From: Takakia lepidozioides
Taxonomy: Eukaryota; Streptophyta; Takakiopsida; Takakiales; Takakiaceae
NCBI GenBank assembly: GCA_030704615.1
Contig: CM060732.1
Location: 2,978,001 to 3,038,000 of the forward strand
Direction: 5' to 3'
Length of the DNA: 60,000 nucleotides
Shown: positions 11,498-21,680 of the stretch, in pieces
Numbering within the stretch: the first letter of the stretch is position 1
Layout of the letters: each line of letters starts with the position of its first letter
Made by a program: the position numbers and the translations under genes
The notes under the pieces: model-generated
Told to the model about the DNA's origin: nothing
Databases searched by the model: none
Seen by the model: only the letters and a program-made list of their open reading frames with translations

Positions 11498-12405
11498 GGC
11501 AGCGTGACTACTCTCTTGCGGCCATCTATGACCGCTCCGGATTTGCTCAAAAAGGTCATCCCCAAAATGAGATCCACTCCATCGATCTCGCAGATGGTGA
11601 AGTTCTCACGTCCCTCCCAACTCCCCAGTTGAAGAGGAACATCAAACGCCAACCTTGTCGCCAACTGTGGTTCTCATTTGGCAGAATGCACCTCAATAGA
11701 GGCCCCCACGTCACTCGTCGGGAGTCCCAGCTTTTGTGTCGTTGCCGGTGTCATGAAGGAGTGCGACGCTCCTGTGTCCACCAACAACGACACATTAGTT
11801 CTGGATATTATCCCATCCACGAACAATAACTGACTCCCTTTACATAAGGCGCCAGTTTCCTGATACAACTCACAAGAAAATTTGCCTACCTTGCAAGTCC
11901 TGGCAACCACCGCTTCCACCAAGCGACTGATGGTATCTTCCGACAGCTCTGTGGTCGCCCGAGTCATGTTCAATTGTTGGGGCTTCGTGCACTTCTTGGC
12001 CATGTGCCCGGGCTCCCCACAATTGAAACACACTCCATCAAAGGTTGCCTTCTGTCCGCCATAGGCCGCTCCACCCGCTTTTTCTTTCGAAGCACCGGGT
12101 GCCGCCTTGACTTGTGATGGCCCTCCCTTCGATTTCCACGTGCCATTGTCACCGCGTGGCCTATCCCACTTCTTTTCCGGTCGGAAGGAGTCACCTTCCC
12201 GCCGGGTCTTCTTGTGGTTCAGCTCCGTACGGCCTTGTCTTTCACCCCTAGGGACATCCAAGAAACATTCAGCCCTCTCAATTGCCTCGTTCAAAGTCTT
12301 GGGTGGCTTCTCCTCCAACTTCCGCCTGGCCCATGGGGCCAATCCCGCCACAAAGTTGAAGACCATTTCTGGTTCTGCCATGTCCGCGACTTCGAGCAAC
12401 AACAC
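11431..12405 (-). pseudogene. Chromovirus B gag C-terminus and protease
   Basis: Reading leftward, a capsid-type segment (MVFNFVAGLAPWARRKL) leads to a basic linker and one CCHC zinc knuckle (CFNCGEPGHMAKKC). A retropepsin-type protease follows with the active site [12 protein letters not shown] and later [10 protein letters not shown]. Copy E reads AKGEPQL where B has a stop at about 11672, splitting the protease. A TAG at 12415-12417, CAG in copy E, cuts gag. Confidence 0.87.
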
Positions 12406-12509
12406 ATTGAAAGCCTAGACATACCCCCGAATGTCATCTGTTTGCTTCAAATTCCTCATCTTGTCCCGGGCAAGCCAGGACGCGTTGAGGGGCACAAACT
12501 GTCTCTTCA

Positions 12510-13080
12510 TCAATTCCTTGACCCACTCCAGTTCAAGGTTTCCGGGCTTGGACCTCGGTCGTGAAGGCGTTTCTGCCACCATTGTTGAGCATAGCCCCTC
12601 AAATAGGTGGGAGCCACTTCCACCCGATCCTCGTCACTCAACTTGGCCGCCCGGAAGTATTGGTCTAGCTCCAGGAGCCAGGTGTTGAGTGCCTTCCGAT
12701 TTTGGATGCCCTCGAAGGTGTCGGGTTCCTTAGGCTTCACCTTAAACTTTGCCTTAGTGGAAGTGGCATTAGCCGCCTTCAACACGTCTTTCAACGTCCC
12801 GCCAAACTGCGCCAACAACCCTTCCCAAAAGGCTGCCGGCATGGGAGGCATCTCTTGGTTTGTCGGAGCTCTCAAGGATTCCTCGGGCTCCGACTCCTCG
12901 GATTCCTCCCGCTCTTGGGCGGCCTCGTTTTCGGAAACATGCATCGCTTCCTCAAATGGCCGCCTCGGTGACACGCCGCCCCCATCGGGCTCACCGGGAT
13001 CATCATCTTTTGGGCCATTCCGCTTTCGCTTCGGCTTGCCCGACCCCATGATGAGGCCAATTCCCAAGGACGATCGCGTA
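12510..13080 (-). pseudogene. Chromovirus B gag N-terminal part
   Basis: The frame begins just after the primer binding site. The first good start is MGSGKPKRKRN. A charged acidic and basic N-terminus is followed by a capsid-like region (FEGIQNRKALNTWLLELDQYF, VAPTYLRGYAQQWW). A frameshift near 12530 separates it from the rest of gag; copy E continues here as LIKRQFVPLNASW. Confidence 0.82.
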
Positions 13081-13091
13081 CTGGACTCTAA

Positions 13092-13104
13092 GCTCTGATA
13101 CCAA
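13092..13104 (-). promoter_or_regulatory. Primer binding site, initiator-Met tRNA type
   Basis: On the minus strand TTGGTATCAGAGC lies one base after the LTR end. TGGTATCAGAGC is the usual plant Ty3/Ty1 site, complementary to the 3' end of initiator-methionine tRNA. Confidence 0.85.
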
Positions 13105-13105
13105 G

Positions 13106-13832
13106 TGTCGCGCACCTCACTTCGGTAAACTCCCCTTCAAGTCATAGTTACTCGCTTTGATGCGCGCGCCTGACTCCCAACCTGGCCGCCGGGCCAACTT
13201 GGAGCTTCGGCTGCTCACCGGGACATAACGGTCCCCCTTTGCTTCCCTCTAAAACCCTCCACCTAATTGGGACTAGGAGAATTCCCTTTGGTAGATGGCA
13301 GTCCGGAACAGCTCCCCACTCTTTGGTCGCTTTCCGGCTCGCTCGCTTACTCACTAGTTTTTGGTCACCAACGGGCTTGCACCGTTCTTGGGGTTACTAC
13401 TCCCTATATATACTTCTGTAGCTGTCCGCGGGGGTTTCACAACCAGCCATGCCATTTTATGGCGAACCACCACAAAAACCCTCGACTCCCGGTGATGAGT
13501 CGCGGTGAGTCTTGGCCCACTCACCACGGCCCCTATGGACCGTGATGAGTCCCAAGACTCCCCACGACTCCCACCACGAGGTCTCCGCCCCCATGGTGAG
13601 TCCTATGCCACCCCCACTAAGTCCCGCTAAGCTACCACCACCCCTTGTGGAGCCACCCCCACCGCAACCCGGTGTGCGGGGCTCCACCTAGTGAGCGCCT
13701 CCGCTTCCCTGAGTGCCTTGGGCACTCAAGGGTGCTTCAGCCCCCCCATACCTATCGCTGCCACTGCCCCCACCACAGGGGCAGCCCCTCATGTGTCCCA
13801 ACCCCCTGCCCTCAAGGCAAAGGGCCGCGACA
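13106..13832 (-). repeat. Chromovirus B 5' LTR, 727 bp
   Basis: On the plus strand it runs from TGTCGCGC to CCGCGACA, with TG and CA ends and a 7-bp inverted repeat. Length and ends match LTR A. A TATA box in minus orientation lies at 13404-13412. The LTR abuts the second Ty3 element. Confidence 0.88.
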
Positions 13833-15745
13833 ATCCCGACACCATCTCCTCGTCCGTCTTACCATGCCACCGAGCTCCAGTGTCATCATGCTGGCTCGTG
13901 CATGGATTGCGACTCAATCCATCTGCATCCCAATTGACCAAACCCGGTCGATGCACAACCTGAAAGTCATACTCTTGGAGTGTGAGTGCCCATCGTGCAA
14001 GCTTCCCCATAAGCTTGTGTGACTCCATCAACCACTTGAGTGGCTGGTGATCCGAGACAAGAAGATTGCCGTATAGATAGCACCTGAAGTGTGCCACGGC
14101 CCACACTGCAGCCAAGCACTCTCCCTCGTATGAGCTGTACTTAGCCTCTGCAGCGTTGTTTGAGCGGCTAGCATAAGCCACTATGAACTCTCTTCCCTCA
14201 TCATCCACCTGTGTGAGCACCACTCCAAGCCCCAGCATGCTCCAATCCGTATGCAGCTGAAAGGGACGCCCCCTGAGTAGGTTGTCTCAGGATAGGCGCC
14301 GAGGTCAACCTCGCCTTAAGCTCTTGAAAAACTCGTTCCTGCTCATCTTCCCACTGCCACTCTTGGTCCACCTTGGTCAGCTTGGTTAGAGCCTTTGCAA
14401 TGGCATTAAATCCCTTGACAAACCGTCTATAATAGTTTGCCAACCCCATGAAAGCTCGAACTCGGCTCACATCCGTAGGGCGTGGAATTTGTGCAATGGC
14501 CTCTTCCTTAGTCTGCTGTACCCCCAATCCTCCAGGATATATCATGTGACCCAGATACTCAATCTGGTTGTGGAAAAACTTGCACTTCCCCGGATGCAAC
14601 TTCAATTCGTGCGCTCTCAAGCGCTCCAATACCACCTGAAGGTGTCTCTCATGCTCCTCCACCGTAGCACTAAAGATGATGATGTCATCTATGTAGCACC
14701 GAGCAAAGTCCATCCCTGCTAGAATCCTATCCACGACTCTCTGAAACTCTGCAGGAGCATTCTTAAGCCCAAATGGTAAGAACCGCCACTGATATAGGCA
14801 ATCCTTGCCGTGCTCATTGATCCCCCAGAATGCCGTCTTCTGCTTGTCCACCTCCTTGATCGGCAACTGGTGATATCCGGATCATAAATCCAAAGTGCTA
14901 AAGACCTTGGCATGCCCGATGGCATCAAAGATCTCCTCTGGTGTTGGCATGGCATACTTATCGGACTTGGTCTGACGATTTACAGGCCGGTAATCACCGC
15001 ACATACGTCTCTCCGTCCAATTGCCATAGACATCCTTCTTGGCTGGCATCACTGTGGCTGAAGCATACTCTCCACCAGAGAGCTCTACCAAACCAGCCTC
15101 CCAGAGATCTTGAGTCCTCATCTGAATCAAAGACCTCTCCATGTCACTGTATCTATAGGGTCTCCAAAAGATTGGCGTGTCAGTGGCCAACTCAATACGA
15201 ATCTCTTGACCCTTCAGTGCTCCCAAGTCCTTCAAACTGAAGGCAAAACAATTCCTGTAAGCCCTCAGGAACCGCCGTATACGTCGTCTCTCTCCTCCGG
15301 TGACAATGGGTCCAATGTCAGGCTCCCAATTGTCCTCCGTAACTGCAACCTTAAGTCCAGTGGGCTTAGAGGTAGAGGACGCGTCCAATGGTTGTTATGT
15401 TGCAACCTCTTGAGCAGTACTCCCTACCAGCTCAGTTAGTGACAAGGCCTCATCCTGCCCCATCATCTCATCCTCAAGGACTTCCTCCACCCAAGAAAAA
15501 TCCCCAACCTCATCCATCACCGCCACCTTGGCTGCCAACTCCCTCTGAACCTCAAGCACCTCCCACGTGTGCCATGGATGCCTACACCCCGTGGTCCGCA
15601 CATGCTCGCCCCCACTCACTGCCTGTACCGTCTCGGTAGGCAGAGAGACCATCGAGGGAAGTATACTCCGCACTCTGCGTTGCGCAGCCATAGCCAAGCT
15701 GATAATCCAGGTCAAGAAATTGAGATCCATTGCTTGCCCCAACAC
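13833..15745 (-). pseudogene. Second Ty3-type pol fragment (RT and RNase H)
   Basis: This is a different Ty3 lineage from the chromovirus. Going leftward, an acidic segment (15745-15395) leads to the reverse transcriptase N-terminus (ELATDTPIFWRPYRYSDMER, RMCGDYRPVNRQT, FSTLDL). After a TGA at 14882-14884, where an Arg codon is expected before SGYHQLPI, come the palm motifs LPFGLKNAPAEFQRV and CYIDDIIIFSA, then RNase H (AYASRSNNAAEAKYSS, SDHQPLKWLMES, ADGLSRNPC). A frameshift lies near 14220. Integrase is absent; the fragment ends at LTR B. I see no LTR of its own. Confidence 0.85.
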
Positions 15746-16246
15746 CTGACAACGTGATGCCTCAGAAGAGACGACACCGCCGTGGTACCAGTGGTAAAAC
15801 CCATCGCCCGCTCACGCTCGTCACCATTAGGCTCCACTAACTGCTACAACTGAGCATCCCACAGGAGGCCAGGTCCACTATCCCGGAAAGCATGCGATCC
15901 TGGGAAGCTGAGCAGTGTAGGTAATGCTGCTCGTGGTTGACCCACCCTGTTGACCACTGCCAAAGGCAAACGGTCAAGCACCTTTCCCATGGACAGAGGG
16001 AATTGACAGAGGTGGCATTCCAGTGGGTCTGATTGCAAGCTTGACTGCTAGACCCTCGCAGCCAAAAGTCAACATTCAACAAAATGCAACATTGCACAAA
16101 AAGTGGAACTTTGGTTCAAAGGAAACATTTTTATTAATAATGAACTATGACAAGTGTGCATGCCCTCACAAGCCGAGGTAAGCCAAAAGTATGCATGCAA
16201 TCCATGCTCAGGTAAGTTGGGAATTTCCTCCCGTGTTGCACTGTTC
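15746..16246 (-). other. Non-coding stretch with a polyadenylation signal
   Basis: No convincing gene. AATAAAAA in minus orientation near 16133 lies about 110 bp after the stop of the 'EDES' frame. A similar spacing follows the related domain at 23180. It may be the 3' end of that transcript. Confidence 0.4.
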
Positions 16247-16621
16247 TCACCAAGAAGCTGGAACCTCGATTGGCCTCTCAACAAGCTCATGACTGACAAG
16301 GTGTCGATAGGTGAAGACAATGGATGCAGCCCGCTCCCCTTTGGTGTAGTGGACAATGGTGTCATGTCCTCCGATATATGCACCATCGTAAATGGAGATC
16401 TTTGTTGTGGAGACTCTATGTCCATAGGACTCATCCTCGTAGCTTATGAGAATGTCCCCATAGACTGTTTGCGATGCAATCCTCGTAGGCCCACTGGCAG
16501 CACCTCCAATGATACAGGAAGGCCGTGCGGCTTTTGGGGATGTTCCATGCAGGCGGATACTGCAGATCAACGATTCGCAGGCACCAAAGCCACGCAAGCC
16601 CTTGATCGTCCCTGTGGTGAG
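16247..16621 (-). pseudogene. 'EDES' domain fragment (conserved C-terminal domain, unknown function)
   Basis: The last 66 residues of this minus frame carry YEDESYGH, SIYDGAYIGGHD, YTKGERAAS, SHELVERPIEVPASW and then a stop. The end of the gag element at 22980-23180 has REDESHGH, SMYDGGIIDGHD, STKGTRTT, NNELVLRAIEVPSTW and a stop: about half of the residues are identical over the full domain. I do not recognise the family. Upstream the frame runs into LTR C, so it is a fragment. The two copies suggest a real protein domain at the C-terminus of a gag-type product. Confidence 0.55.
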
Positions 16622-18433
16622 CCGCGGTGAGTCTTGGCCCACCCACCACGGCCCCAATGGACCGTGGTGAGTCCCAAGACTCCCCACGACTCCCACCACA
16701 AGGCCTCAGCCTCATGGTGAGTCCTATGCCACCCGCACTATGACTCCCTAGGCTACCACCACCCCTCGTGGAGCCCCCACCACCGTCACCTGATTTGCGG
16801 GGCTCCACCTAGTGAGCGCCTCCGCCTCCTTGAGTGCCTTCGGCACTCAGGGGTGCTTCAGCCCCCTTTCCTATTTGCTGCCACTGCCCCCAGCAGGCAG
16901 CCCCTCTTATGTCCCGACCCCTCGCCCTCAAGGCAAAGGGCTGCGACACACACCCCTACCAACGAGAAGTCGATGTCCTCATCGACTTGTCCCTTTTTGT
17001 GGAAACTAACATCCAACTTGTGGCGTCCCACATCAAGGAGTTTGTTTCCGTACCATGGCGTCCCATGGCAAAGAACCAAACCCCCACTTGACTCTACCTC
17101 AACTAGCTAGTTCGGCCGACTTCCTCCAAGTCCCGGCCAAGGGTGGAGCCTCTCAAGCTCCACCCAGTGCACTCTTCTTGGCCCACTTCAAGGCCAAGGA
17201 ATGATCCTCCCCGAGGAACAAATCGCCTTACTGCAACAACATTGCTTGCGACCGCTCATGATGCCGCTTTTTGGCATCACCTTGAGCAAGGGTTCACCTT
17301 GAACCCTTTTTTACTAGGAAGATAACCTCAACCGTGTGCCCCAATGACTACAATGCTGGCCTGAGGTACGGGAACATGCCGAAGCCACACTACGACTTCG
17401 TCCCGAGGCTACACGATTATAGTACGTGAACGGAAGTACGTAGCTTCCACGTTAGCCTGCACTATAAGGCAACCCCCTCGGTAGCGCAGTTATTGTATGC
17501 GCACGCACCAGGTGCGCACTAGCACGTGAACTCCCAAAGAAGGCGCAAGTTTCCTTGCCCCTTAGATGGGAGTCACCCGATTTTGGCACTGCGCAAACAC
17601 ACGATTAATCCAATTTACCTCTCCCACTTTTGTAAGCTAGCATGCATTCTACACACTAGCCAACCATACCATGCATCACCATTCCAAACAAAATAGGAAG
17701 CACAACATTTGGAAACCATTACATTTATAGACAAAATTTGTACAACACAAGTTTTTGCAATCGGATTCATAAACTAGCTAAGCCGGACTAAGCATGCATT
17801 TCCTCCCCCACGATCCATCGTTGATGTCCCCATCAACGCTTCTTCCGCTTTTGAGGTCGCCCTTCGAAAGCTGCAACCGCCTCGGATGCGTTTCCCATTT
17901 CTGAGGCACGCACCCAAGTTGTCTCCACTTGATGATAGCCCTTCCATTTCACGAGATACTCCATTTCTCGCTTCTTGAACCTCCTCGACTTAAGCACTGC
18001 CTCCACCTCGTACTCAGGCTCATTTTCATGATCCAACAACACAGGTGGCGGACGCAACACTTGATGCCGATTCGGACGTGCTTCATCTTTGAAGTAAGGC
18101 TTCAAAAGGGAAACGTGGAATACTGGATGCACCTTGCTGGAGACTGTTTTCCGGCAGCTCTAATTCATACACATCCTCATTCATAATTTTCCGGATGCGA
18201 AAGGGTCCCGCATACGGAGATACAAACTTCGGACTCACTTCCGGAGGTAGTAAAAAATTCTTGATGTTCAACCGGACCTCCGTGCCTGCCTCAAACTTAA
18301 TTTCCCTCCGCTTCTGATTTGCCTGCCGTTCATACCGTTTCCTAGCTTTGGCAATGTTGTACTTTGCGAGCTCCAACAAATGCTCGCGTTCTTCTAGCAC
18401 CGCTGCTGCTACCGGCTCCTCACCATCTTGGGC
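16622..18433 (-). mobile_element. Chromovirus copy C remnant
   Basis: Minus-strand order: integrase C-terminus and chromodomain (18433-17833), the 3' untranslated stretch (17832-16949), then a partial 3' LTR (16948-16622) cut where the EDES fragment begins. The 5' side breaks off at the poly-C tract. Confidence 0.85.
17833..18433 (-). pseudogene. Chromovirus C integrase C-terminus and chromodomain
   Basis: The GPF/Y module (SPYAGPFRIRKI) and chromodomain (EYEVEAVLKSRRF, EYLVKWKGYHQVETTW) are clear. A short insertion near 18140 reads ELPENSLQQGASSI where other copies have NSKVHPVFHV, which breaks the frame. The upstream part is lost at 18434. Confidence 0.85.
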
Positions 18434-18455
18434 GCTGAAAACTGGGTCATCTGCG

Positions 18456-18457
<2 letters not shown>

Positions 18458-18502
<45 letters not shown>
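18458..18502. repeat. Poly-C tract, 45 bp
   Basis: An uninterrupted run of 45 C directly follows the broken chromovirus C frame. Together with the downstream GATCCCCC-rich sequence it explains the poly-glycine and poly-proline frames around it. Its length may be uncertain in the assembly. Confidence 0.9.
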
Positions 18503-18503
<1 letters not shown>

Positions 18504-18930
18504 CATTCGATCCCGTCCTCCCATCCACGTGGCGATCCCCCGGGCTGCTCCTCCCCGCCTCGGTTGATCCCCCGTCCAAACCGGGAATTGATCCCCCTCT
18601 CGTCTTCTACCACCACGTGGCGGTCTCCATAGCCGTCGATCCCCTCATCCCATCCACGGCGCGATCCCCCGTCCAAACTGGGAATTGATCCCCCTCTCGT
18701 CTTCTACCACCACGTGGCGGTCTCCGTAGCCGTCGATCCACGGCGCGATCCCCCGATCCGGCTCCCCCCGCCTCGGTTGATCCCATGCCACGTGGCTCCC
18801 CCCCCCTCGACCACCCCCCCCCCCCCATGGCGGTCCCCTCTCCATTGATCCCCCACACCACCTGCCGTGATCCCCCATCCTTCCGCTCCCCCCCCCCGGT
18901 CCGCGATCCCCCTTCCACGTGTCAAGTGTC
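18503..18930. repeat. GATCCCCC-rich tandem region with a 98-bp duplication
   Basis: The motif GATCCCCC or GATCCCCT recurs every 10-40 bp. A unit beginning CCGTCCAAAC and containing CCACCACGTGGCGGTCTCC occurs twice, about 98 bp apart (near 18570 and 18668). No gene. Confidence 0.7.
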
Positions 18931-19370
18931 AGGGCTGTTTGCATGTGGCTATCATTCTGTTCATCTGTGTCGTCCTCCCCCATCCAACGGCCATGCACGT
19001 CCCCCGCCATTTTGGTCCGCGAGATGAACGGAGTGGATGTATTGAAATTTAGGGTTTCCGGCTTATCGCAGATTTGATCCTCTTTGCGCGCGTGTATGCT
19101 GCACTTGCTGCTGTGTACTGTTCCTTCAGGGGTGCCGGGCATCATGACTGGATCTTCGGAGTTGCGCACGTCATTCCTTCTATCACAGCTGCGTGGCACG
19201 TTGCAAATCCCCCCGGATGGTTCCTTCAACCACAGGTCGCTTATATGGACTCCAACTATTTCAAATGGAGGTGGACATCATGTGAATACGGATGTTGCGG
19301 TCATTCCTTGGACCAGGATCGACGATTTTGTGAGAGGGGAGGAAGAAAGGGCAGAGGCGTGTTAGAGGGC
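18931..19370. other. No gene recognised
   Basis: Short open frames exist on the plus strand, but none shows a known motif or a paralogue in the window. Confidence 0.4.
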
Positions 19371-19375
19371 TGTCT

Positions 19376-19448
19376 GACACTTAGACAATATTACGGGTTC
19401 TGTGGGGTACACTTAGACAGTTTTACGGGTTCTGTGGGGTACCCTTAA
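19376..19448 (+). repeat. Tandem duplication, about 34 bp x2
   Basis: ACACTTAGACA followed by TTACGGGTTCTGTGGGGTAC occurs twice in a row. It lies where the 5' LTR of the gag element might begin. Confidence 0.7.
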
Positions 19449-19519
19449 TTTTTGCGTAGACTTACGATGGTAGACTTAGACCAACACAGGCTTAGGGGGT
19501 GGTACACAAGGTTGCCCAG

Positions 19520-19740
19520 TCAGTCACAGCCATACACAGTCTTACACAGCCCGACATAGCCTTACACAGTCTGTCACAGTCAATCACAACCTATCACAGC
19601 TAGTCACAGTCTATCACAGCTCGACACAGCTTCGCACAGCCAGTCACAGCCCGACACAGCCCGACACAGCTTTACACAGCCAGTCACAGCCCGACACAGT
19701 CCGACACAGCCAGTCCTTGGCACAGCCCGTCACAGCGTAC
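19520..19740 (+). repeat. Minisatellite, about 10-bp CACAGYCNGA units
   Basis: About twenty imperfect 10-bp units of the type CACAGCCCGA, CACAGTCTAT and CACAGCCAGT. Variation among units indicates an old array. Confidence 0.85.
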
Positions 19741-20300
19741 ATAGGGAACGGTTATCATTGGCAGGGAACGACTGTGTAGGAACGACATCTGCAGAGGGAA
19801 CGTGTTTACGTCTTAGGAGACAGTTAGTTAGTTAGGCAGTTAGAACAGCTTGTAGATAAATTAGGCAGAGCAGCAATATGGGGGATTATCAGGAAGCATT
19901 TTCTTGGTCTTAAGTAGAGGAGATCAGGCGGGAAGGAGGAGCTAGAGTAAGGATGGAGAGCATGATGAAGGAAGGGAGACGATCTGTTAATGCTTGATAC
20001 ATGCAAGCTGTAGAGTTAAACTGTAGATCAGACTAGGGACACCATGGCTTCGGCCTGATACATGATAAATCTTAATCTGATACATATTTGATACATACAC
20101 ACTGTGTAGAGAGACATGAGTGAAGCTGTGGAATGAATGGATGCGTGAATGGAACCTGATAGATACTGAAGCAAACTGATGCTTAAGTATACACAGTAAG
20201 GTAAATTGCTAACATGAAGGCAAGAAGAAATACAAACAGGAAGCACAACCATGATACACTAGCTGTAGGTCACGACTGATTGTTCTGAGCGGGCTGAGTG
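19741..20300. other. Probable 5' LTR or leader of the gag element, no gene
   Basis: AT-richer sequence with no supported frame. It may belong to the LTR that ends near 20379, but no matching 3' LTR is visible, so the start cannot be set. Confidence 0.35.
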
Positions 20301-20380
20301 CTTAGAGATATCCAACTCTTCTATTTTGGAGTTCCCACCTCGGATAGCGAAGGGATGGGTGAGTAAAAGCCGCTCGACAT

Positions 20381-20400
20381 TTGGCGACCATACTGGGGAA
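20381..20400 (+). promoter_or_regulatory. Candidate primer binding site
   Basis: TTGGCGACCATACTGGGG follows GCTCGACA, a plausible LTR end. It resembles the TTTGGCGAC-type sites that some plant Ty3 elements use with a tRNA other than initiator Met. It falls inside an open frame, so the true start of that frame is probably downstream. Confidence 0.45.
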
Positions 20401-20404
20401 CTGG

Positions 20405-20964
20405 GTCAAGAACAACCAGATGTGACAGACATCTGGTGGGATCATGGTGGATGGAGAATTAAAGAATTTGATGTGAATCAAATTCCTTGTGGAACTGAGA
20501 AAGAAAGATTGTCCAAACAATTCTTTCAGAGATTCTTGGAATTGCCAGACGGTTGCAAAAAAAACATTCTTAAGAGAGTGCATGATGCTGATCCTGAGTG
20601 GGGCTTGGAGAAAGGAGTGATAAAGATTTATCAAGTGGCCTGCAGAGGGAGAGCGAGTTGGTTACCAACACTGGTTTATGTGATAGCGTTGCTATCCATT
20701 AAACGAGTGGAGTTTGAAGGCTGGGAGGAACGGAAAGTGAATGTTTACACTCATATGCATGAAGAACTTGTACTGGTAAAGAATTGGATTCCTAAGGATA
20801 TCCTGTGGATCAAACTTACACGAACAACTTTTCAGACGTGCTTGCCATATGGTTATATGGTAACGGAGACTTCTAGTATAGCCAAGGGTGCATTGAAGCT
20901 TGAAAGAAATCCAGGCATATACGAGAGATACTACAGGAGAGAGTTTTGGTTATTGCCTCATTGA
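20405..20964 (+). CDS. Unassigned frame 1 of gag element
   Basis: An open frame of about 190 codons follows the candidate primer site. Its content is ordinary protein-like (DIWWDHGGWRIKEFDV, PDGCKKNILKRVHDADPEWG, YRREFWLLPH) but I recognise no domain. It is separated from the next frame by 20 bp. It may be an extra N-terminal part of gag or an accessory protein. Confidence 0.45.
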
Positions 20965-20984
20965 AAATATAAAAGACATGGGAC

Positions 20985-21680
20985 ATGAGTGATGAAAGAG
21001 AAGCTAGACTTCACAGATATTCAGCAAAAAGAGAGAGTTATTTGAAAGCTAATTATCCATATCTTTGGGAGAGAGGAATAGACATAGGGGAATCATCTGG
21101 ACCTCTCACATCATTAAGATCGGAGAGTACATCACCCATACCGGAGGAACCGGAGTTGGATGCCACTCCTTCTTATTCTTTACAAGAAAGATTAAGGGAT
21201 TTGGTACATGAAGAAGATCAGCCACGAGGGGAGAGATCTGAGGTACATCCCTGGATAAAAGATTTGATAGAAATCTTTGATAAGAGTTGGCATGGAACAC
21301 CAAAAGCAAGAACTCCAGTTTCTGAAACAGAAGACAAAGAAGGAGGGGAGGATGTGGCAGAGCCAACGGAGAGTTCAGATTCTCCAACACCATTGCAATT
21401 GAGTTACATGAGTGAAGAAGAAGAAATCCAAGAGAAGAACTGGGAAGATGAAAACAAAGAGAAGAATTTGGAAGATGAAGAGTGTGAAGAAGTAGACCCA
21501 ACAGTTGAGTTGAGACTACAACCAGGACATCCCAACCTGTTGGACCTGGATCAAGTGGAGCACTTGGATCACAGGCCAACGAAGGTGTCGGCTCAGGGGG
21601 ATCAGGTGGACAGCTTGGATCTGGCTCTGGGGGGACAGGGAATGTGGGAAGTAGTGCAACTGGAGCTAGGGATACTGTGA
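20985..21680 (+). CDS. Unassigned acidic frame 2 of gag element
   Basis: A 231-codon frame starting MSDEREARLHRYSAKRES. The N-terminus is basic and tyrosine-rich. The middle is strongly acidic with Glu/Asp runs and looks disordered. No enzyme motif. It likely forms the N-terminal region of gag. After 21680 the sequence is Gly/Pro/Thr-rich in another frame before the capsid segment. Confidence 0.4.
   Translation: MSDEREARLHRYSAKRESYLKANYPYLWERGIDIGESSGPLTSLRSESTSPIPEEPELDATPSYSLQERLRDLVHEEDQPRGERSEVHPWIKDLIEIFDKSWHGTPKARTPVSETEDKEGGEDVAEPTESSDSPTPLQLSYMSEEEEIQEKNWEDENKEKNLEDEECEEVDPTVELRLQPGHPNLLDLDQVEHLDHRPTKVSAQGDQVDSLDLALGGQGMWEVVQLELGIL

Larger units (their letters stand above)
7898..13832 (-). 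mobile_element. Ty3 chromovirus copy B, nearly complete, 3' LTR missing
   Basis: On the minus strand the order is 5' LTR (13832-13106), primer binding site, gag, protease, reverse transcriptase, RNase H, integrase with chromodomain, then part of the 3' untranslated stretch. The 3' untranslated stretch breaks off at about 7898 against the MULE1 end, so about 300 bp of it and the whole 3' LTR are gone. At least four frame or stop lesions and one integrase active-site change make it inactive. Confidence 0.9.

Noticed and set aside
18428-18688. Proline-rich or glycine-rich protein
   Set aside because: Produced by the poly-C tract and GATCCCCC repeats.
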